DNA of 19,575 bases from Bryobacterales bacterium (GTDB lineage Bacteria > Acidobacteriota > Terriglobia > Bryobacterales > Bryobacteraceae). The stretch spans positions 1 to 19,575 of the forward strand of contig JAEUQE010000178.1 of NCBI GenBank assembly GCA_016789785.1, in the 5' to 3' direction. Each line of letters starts with the position of its first letter. Position 1 is the stretch's first letter. The position numbers and the translations under genes were made by a program. Below are positions 16,277 through 19,575 of the stretch, in pieces. The notes beneath the pieces were generated by a model. The model was not told the DNA's origin. It searched no databases and saw nothing but the letters and a program-made list of their open reading frames with translations.

Positions 16277-16610
16277 GTCCGGACCCCGCACACGGTTGAT
16301 TCAAGAGCGCGAACGAAGGTCGACGGTCGCAGGCAAGGCTCCGTTTCAGACGCAGTAAGCCATGGGCAGCAGCGTTCGGTGTGCGTGGACGCGGCCCGTG
16401 CCGAGACCGCGGGCGCGGTTCAACCAGGACTACCCAGGTCCGCGGTCGCGTCGCGATTTCCACTCCAGACGCCGTGTGCCCCGGGCAGCGGGACTCAAAG
16501 GAGTTGTCCGGACCGCGCGCACAGTTGACACAAGGATGCGAAGGTCGACCGTCGCCTGCGAACCTTCATCCAACTGCCGCGCACCCTTTGGGGCGGAGGC
16601 GCTTAGTGCG
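16277..16610 (+). repeat. three degenerate tandem repeats of about 105-125 bp
   Basis: Unit A starts at GTCCGGACC 16277, unit B near 16398 and unit C at GTCCGGACC 16506. Each unit runs GACC, a GC-rich run, a GTTGA- or GTTCA-containing stretch, a CAAG/CAGG segment, then AGGTC(G)ACGGTCGC, and ends with a CAGACGC- or CAACTGC-like motif. Units A and C share about four fifths of their first 50 bases by eye, apart from a 4-base insertion in A; unit B is more diverged. The block fills the gap between two convergent genes. Frames across it encode nothing recognisable. Confidence 0.6.
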
Positions 16611-16618
16611 GGCGGCGC

Positions 16619-17224
16619 CTAACGTGAAGCCACTGCGGGCTTCGCCGTCTTCGACGCCGGCGCTTTCGCAACGGTGAAGACGGTCGCCGTTCCTGGCTTC
16701 AGCTCAATGCGTTCCAGGTTGTAGCCGAGCTCAAACGACTGGCCAACCTTGACGTTCGGATAGAGCGGATGCACAAAGGTGCGGATCAGCATTTCTAGAG
16801 CACGCCCCTTGACGGATACGCCACCGATATCGACGCTCTCGATATCCACACGCGCCGTTCCGTTCGAGGACTTCAACGAACCCACGACCTGCACCGGGTG
16901 CTCGCCCTCCAACAGCTTACGCATCATCCAGCCGGTGTCGGCGCCCTGTGCGTGACGCATCTTCACGAAGTCGACGCGAGCCGTTCCGGTCACCTTGCCA
17001 TCGCGGATCACGAGACGCGGGTTCTTCAGCCCGTCTGGCACAATCTCCTGCGCCCTCGTCGCCAGATACGTATTCAATTCGGGCTCGCGAAAAGTGACCT
17101 GGCTGCCAAGCGGAACCTTGCGGTTCTCAATCAGGTCAATCTTCTGGGCAGCCGTCATCCGGTCCGTCTTCGTCGGCGCGGGGAGCAGCGGCAGGGACAA
17201 TATCAGCAACAGTACAACACGCAT
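16619..17224 (-). CDS. hypothetical secreted protein
   Basis: A 201-residue exported protein with a signal peptide (MRVVLLLILSLPLLPAP). The mature part begins with a helix (RMTAAQKIDLIENRK), then repeated strand-like segments: VTFREPELNTYLATRA, PRLVIRDGKVTGTARVDFV, TARVDIESVDIGGVSVKG and FELGYNLERIELKPGTATV. A helix (RALEMLIRTFV) sits between the last two. The 'GSLKSSNG..ARVDIESVDIGGVSV' layout is reminiscent of lipid-binding DUF2993/LmeA-like proteins, but this is only a resemblance. The C-terminus is an alanine/lysine tail. The start codon lies 7 bases after a perfect TATAAT and no ribosome binding site is present, so the transcript may be leaderless. It diverges from the fucosidase gene across 19 bp. 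Confidence 0.75.
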   Translation of the reverse strand: MRVVLLLILSLPLLPAPTKTDRMTAAQKIDLIENRKVPLGSQVTFREPELNTYLATRAQEIVPDGLKNPRLVIRDGKVTGTARVDFVKMRHAQGADTGWMMRKLLEGEHPVQVVGSLKSSNGTARVDIESVDIGGVSVKGRALEMLIRTFVHPLYPNVKVGQSFELGYNLERIELKPGTATVFTVAKAPASKTAKPAVASR

Positions 17225-17243
17225 TATTTCTATTATAGGTTCT
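17225..17243. promoter_or_regulatory. bidirectional promoter between divergent leaderless genes
   Basis: The 19-bp gap contains TATTAT on the plus strand (17231-17236) and TATAAT on the minus strand (17237-17232). Each box is exactly 7 bases from its own ATG (17244 forward, 17224 reverse). That distance matches the normal gap from a -10 box to the first transcribed base, so both mRNAs would begin at or next to the start codon. Neither gene has room for a Shine-Dalgarno sequence. -35 elements would lie inside the opposite gene and are weak. Confidence 0.55.
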
Positions 17244-18860
17244 ATGCTTCGATCCGCCGTTGCCTGCCTGCTCGCGGTGTCCTTACTGCCCGCGCAGAAT
17301 CAGAAAGAACGCCTCGATTGGTTTCGCGATCTGGGATTCGGCATGTTCATTCATTGGGGAGTGGATGTGTCTTTAGGCTCTGTCATCAGCCACTCTCTGG
17401 CGGGCGCGTCACCGGATTACGTGAAGCGCTACTATGAGGTTCTCCCGCGCTACTTCAACCCCACGAAGTTCGATCCCGCCAAGTGGGCCGCCACCGCCAA
17501 ACTCGCCGGAATGAAGTATGTCGTGTTCACCGCGAAGCATCATTCCGGCTTCTGCATGTGGGACACGAAGACAACCAAGATGAGTTCAATGCACACGCCG
17601 TTTGCACGCGACGTGGTGAAGCCCATCATTGATGCGTTTCGCGCCGAAGGCATCGCCATCGGACTCTACATCTCGCCGGACGATTTCTACTGGTTCCATA
17701 CCAACGGCTATCCCATCGCGCGGCCGCCGGCAAAGAATACGACAACGAAAGAATTGCCGAAGATGCTTGAATACGGCAAGGCCCAATTGAAGGAACTGCT
17801 GACCAACTACGGCAAGATCGATATCCTCTTCATCGACGGCCCAGCGGACGGGCTCCGCGAGTATGCATGGGAACTACAGAAAGACATCGTGGTGACACGT
17901 GGCGCCATCGAAACTCCGGAGCAGACCATTCCCGAAGTCACGATCGACCGCCCTTGGGAAGCATGCCTCACCATGGGCACCGCATGGCAGCACAAGCCGA
18001 CCAACGAGCAGTACCGCTCCGCGGGCGAGTGGATTCGCACGTTGATTGAAGTCCGCGCCAAGGGTGGCAATCTGCTGCTAAACGTTGGGCCGAAGCCCGA
18101 TGGCGAGCTTGCCTCCGAGGAGGAAGGACGGCTGCGCGAGATCGCACTTTGGAGCTTTGTGAACGGCGAGTCCGTGGACGGAGTGCGGCCATGGGTTGTG
18201 GATCGTGAAGGCGACATCTGGTTCACGCGCAAGCAGGGTGAGCCGACAGTCTACGCGTTTCTCACTGGCAAACCGTTCGCGATGGGCGAGCGCCGCCAGA
18301 TTGTGATCAAGTCCGTGAAGGTGACGCCGCGGAGCGTGGTAAGCGTGTTGGGTCAATCGGGTGAGTTGCTCGAGTACAGACCGAAGGTGGACGCGCGCAC
18401 TACCTGGAAACAGGAAGCGGATGGGCTGCATATCAATCTGATGCATGCGCAGCGCATGTACGACAATCGGCGCTGGCCGAACCCGGTAGTGGTGAAGATC
18501 ACCAATGCGCAAGCGGCGTTTGAAGCGCCCCGCGCAACCACGTTGACTTCGAGTTGGAATGAGTCGCGCAAGTGCCACGTGCTCGAAGGCGAGTTGCAGA
18601 GCGTGGGCAGCAGCGCATCGGTGGATGTGAGCTTTCAGTACCGCAAGCGGCGCGGTCTCGCCGATTTGTACGAGCCCATCGATCCCTGGAAAAACACTCC
18701 CTTCGAAGCCCGGACTGAACCCGGCAAGTATTCGCATTGCCTGATGACAGTGGCCAAGGACGGTGACTATGAGTACCGGGCAATCGTCCGCCACCCGCTG
18801 GGCGTGCTACTTGGCACGGAGTCCCCATTCCGGCCTTCGGAGGTCGTGAAGCTGCACTAG
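17244..18860 (+). CDS. GH29-like alpha-L-fucosidase, secreted
   Basis: A 538-residue glycoside hydrolase that removes L-fucose from glycans outside the cytoplasm. ATG 17244 starts a signal peptide (MLRSAVACLLAVSLLPAQ); the longer open frame upstream is antisense to the neighbouring gene. The catalytic barrel shows family motifs in order: WFRDLGFGMFIHWG (about 26-39), YFNPTKFDPAKWA, YVVFTAKHHSGFCMWDT (about 92-108) and KIDILFIDGPADG, where D198 is the expected nucleophile. GGNLLLNVGPKPDG lies near residue 275. The usual HHDGF motif is HHSGF here, and the nucleophile motif has LFIDG rather than WFDG, so substrate choice may differ from classical fucosidases. After about residue 330 comes a beta-rich C-terminal region. 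It diverges from the secreted protein gene at 17224. Confidence 0.85.
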   Translation: MLRSAVACLLAVSLLPAQNQKERLDWFRDLGFGMFIHWGVDVSLGSVISHSLAGASPDYVKRYYEVLPRYFNPTKFDPAKWAATAKLAGMKYVVFTAKHHSGFCMWDTKTTKMSSMHTPFARDVVKPIIDAFRAEGIAIGLYISPDDFYWFHTNGYPIARPPAKNTTTKELPKMLEYGKAQLKELLTNYGKIDILFIDGPADGLREYAWELQKDIVVTRGAIETPEQTIPEVTIDRPWEACLTMGTAWQHKPTNEQYRSAGEWIRTLIEVRAKGGNLLLNVGPKPDGELASEEEGRLREIALWSFVNGESVDGVRPWVVDREGDIWFTRKQGEPTVYAFLTGKPFAMGERRQIVIKSVKVTPRSVVSVLGQSGELLEYRPKVDARTTWKQEADGLHINLMHAQRMYDNRRWPNPVVVKITNAQAAFEAPRATTLTSSWNESRKCHVLEGELQSVGSSASVDVSFQYRKRRGLADLYEPIDPWKNTPFEARTEPGKYSHCLMTVAKDGDYEYRAIVRHPLGVLLGTESPFRPSEVVKLH

Positions 18861-18898
18861 AGGCTCGGGCATATGGGTTACCATCGAGTGGAGTTTGT

Positions 18899-19575
18899 AT
18901 GGCATTGATCGAAGGGATTCGCGTTCAGAACTTTCGAGCGTTGCGAGACATCACGATTGGCCGGCTTTGGAATCAGCGCGACATCCCTTCGCTCACGCCT
19001 TTGGTCGCGGTCATTGGCAAGAATGGTGTGGGAAAGAGCACTCTGTTTGACGCCTTCAGTTTCCTTTCAGACTGCCTTGCCGTGGGCGTGGAAGAGTCCT
19101 GTGATCTCAAGCAGCGGGGCGGATTCCGGCGGTTGGTGTCCGCCGGCAGTACAGGGCCAATCCGGTTCGAGGTCTACTACCGGGAAAGCGCCGGGGATCG
19201 TCCAATCACCTATGAGCTTTCGATAGAGCTTGATCAGTCGGAGCGGCCGTTTGTGGCTGAGGAGCGTCTCCGCCAGCGCCGAAAGGGGCAGACGAGAGGA
19301 TGGCCGTTGTCGTTTCTGTACCTAAAAGGTGGGGAAGGCCAAGCGTGGGCCGGCGAAGAGAGTTTCGAGGGAGAGGACTCGGCCCTCGTGCGGGTTGAAC
19401 TCACGGATCGGCGCAAACTCGGTGTTGCTACCCTAGGGACACTTCGCGCTCACCCGAGGATCGCGAAGTTCAGAAGGTTTCTCGAAAGCTGGTACCTAAG
19501 TACTCGCGTTCAGAATTACGGTGACGTATTCCGTCAGGCTGCGCGAACCAGCCGTTTAGCAGCGATCTTGGCCAA
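18899..19575 (+). CDS. AAA family ATPase (AAA_21/OLD-like), runs off the window
   Basis: The ATG at 18899 is preceded by GTGGAG five bases upstream. The 225 visible residues start MALIEGIRVQNFRALRDITI, typical of SMC/RecF-like ATPases. The Walker A motif G40-K41-N42-G43-V44-G45-K46-S47-T48 is followed by LFDAFSFLSDCL and the family segments RGGFRRLVSAG, PITYELSIELD and RRFLESWYLS. The Walker B and signature motifs would lie past the window. Family members of this type are often paired with a DUF4276/RloB-like protein and suspected in phage defence; nothing here proves that. The expected sequence appears to stop after WYLS (about 19500), where a different element may begin, so the gene may be interrupted. 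Confidence 0.75.
   Translation, partial: MALIEGIRVQNFRALRDITIGRLWNQRDIPSLTPLVAVIGKNGVGKSTLFDAFSFLSDCLAVGVEESCDLKQRGGFRRLVSAGSTGPIRFEVYYRESAGDRPITYELSIELDQSERPFVAEERLRQRRKGQTRGWPLSFLYLKGGEGQAWAGEESFEGEDSALVRVELTDRRKLGVATLGTLRAHPRIAKFRRFLESWYLSTRVQNYGDVFRQAARTSRLAAILA
19500..19575 (-). mobile_element. possible end of an inserted element
   Basis: From about 19500 the ATPase frame loses family resemblance. On the minus strand a frame enters from the window edge, reads LAKIAAKRLVRAA and stops at TGA 19536-19534, like the C-terminus of a gene such as a transposase. About 35 bases follow, including GAATTACGGTGACG on the plus strand, which could be an element end. No terminal repeat can be confirmed because the other end is outside the window. 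Confidence 0.3.

Noticed and set aside
16277..16610. CRISPR array
   Set aside because: The units are about 110 bp, strongly diverged and without regular short repeats separated by unique spacers; no cas genes are present.

Overview
The window reads as a chromosomal segment of an Acidobacteriota bacterium, most likely of the Solibacter/Bryobacter group. The basis is family-level recognition, not a search: GC-rich DNA, two ADOP-type (acidobacterial duplicated orphan permease) MacB/FtsX proteins each preceded by a PadR regulator, an RKS..G..TPEG / LKHGLT hypothetical protein of a kind common in that group, and several secreted proteins and enzymes.

Region 1 (1-8270, mostly minus strand) is an accessory, partly decayed area. 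A PadR-ADOP pair (57-2464) has lost its permease C-terminus at a sharp junction near base 131. Next come remnants of one or two excisionase-type antitoxin / PIN toxin modules (2726-3248), marked by a 94-bp direct repeat. Then a small membrane protein (3277-3909), an intact antitoxin-VapC pair (4155-5003), and a second, full-length PadR-ADOP pair (5165-8226). Both PadR genes carry a convincing -35/17 bp/-10 promoter with a palindrome just downstream, and the two palindromes differ.

Region 2 (8270-13050) is sparse. It holds about 0.8 kb with no supported gene, a secreted-protein pseudogene broken by frameshifts and an internal stop (9099-9560), a MotA/TolQ/ExbB-like membrane protein with a large soluble insert (9678-11003), the KHGLT-type hypothetical protein with an uncertain C-terminus (11576-12541), and a two-module zinc-ribbon protein (12741-13049).

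Region 3 (13087-19575) is a healthier gene run. An NAD-dependent epimerase/dehydratase, a secreted DUF4920 protein and a PafA-like alkaline phosphatase with all expected catalytic positions lie close together on the plus strand. A convergent gap of about 460 bp follows, holding three degenerate copies of a roughly 110-bp repeat. A secreted protein (minus) and a GH29-like alpha-L-fucosidase (plus) then diverge from a 19-bp gap that carries an almost perfectly symmetric pair of -10 boxes, suggesting leaderless transcription in both directions. The window ends in an AAA ATPase whose familiar sequence stops at about 19500, where what may be the edge of a mobile element begins.

I did not find a complete, clearly new multi-gene system. 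The most unusual items are the bidirectional leaderless promoter, the scrambled toxin-antitoxin remnant, the secreted-protein pseudogene, the tandem repeat block and the orphan MotA/ExbB-like channel protein.
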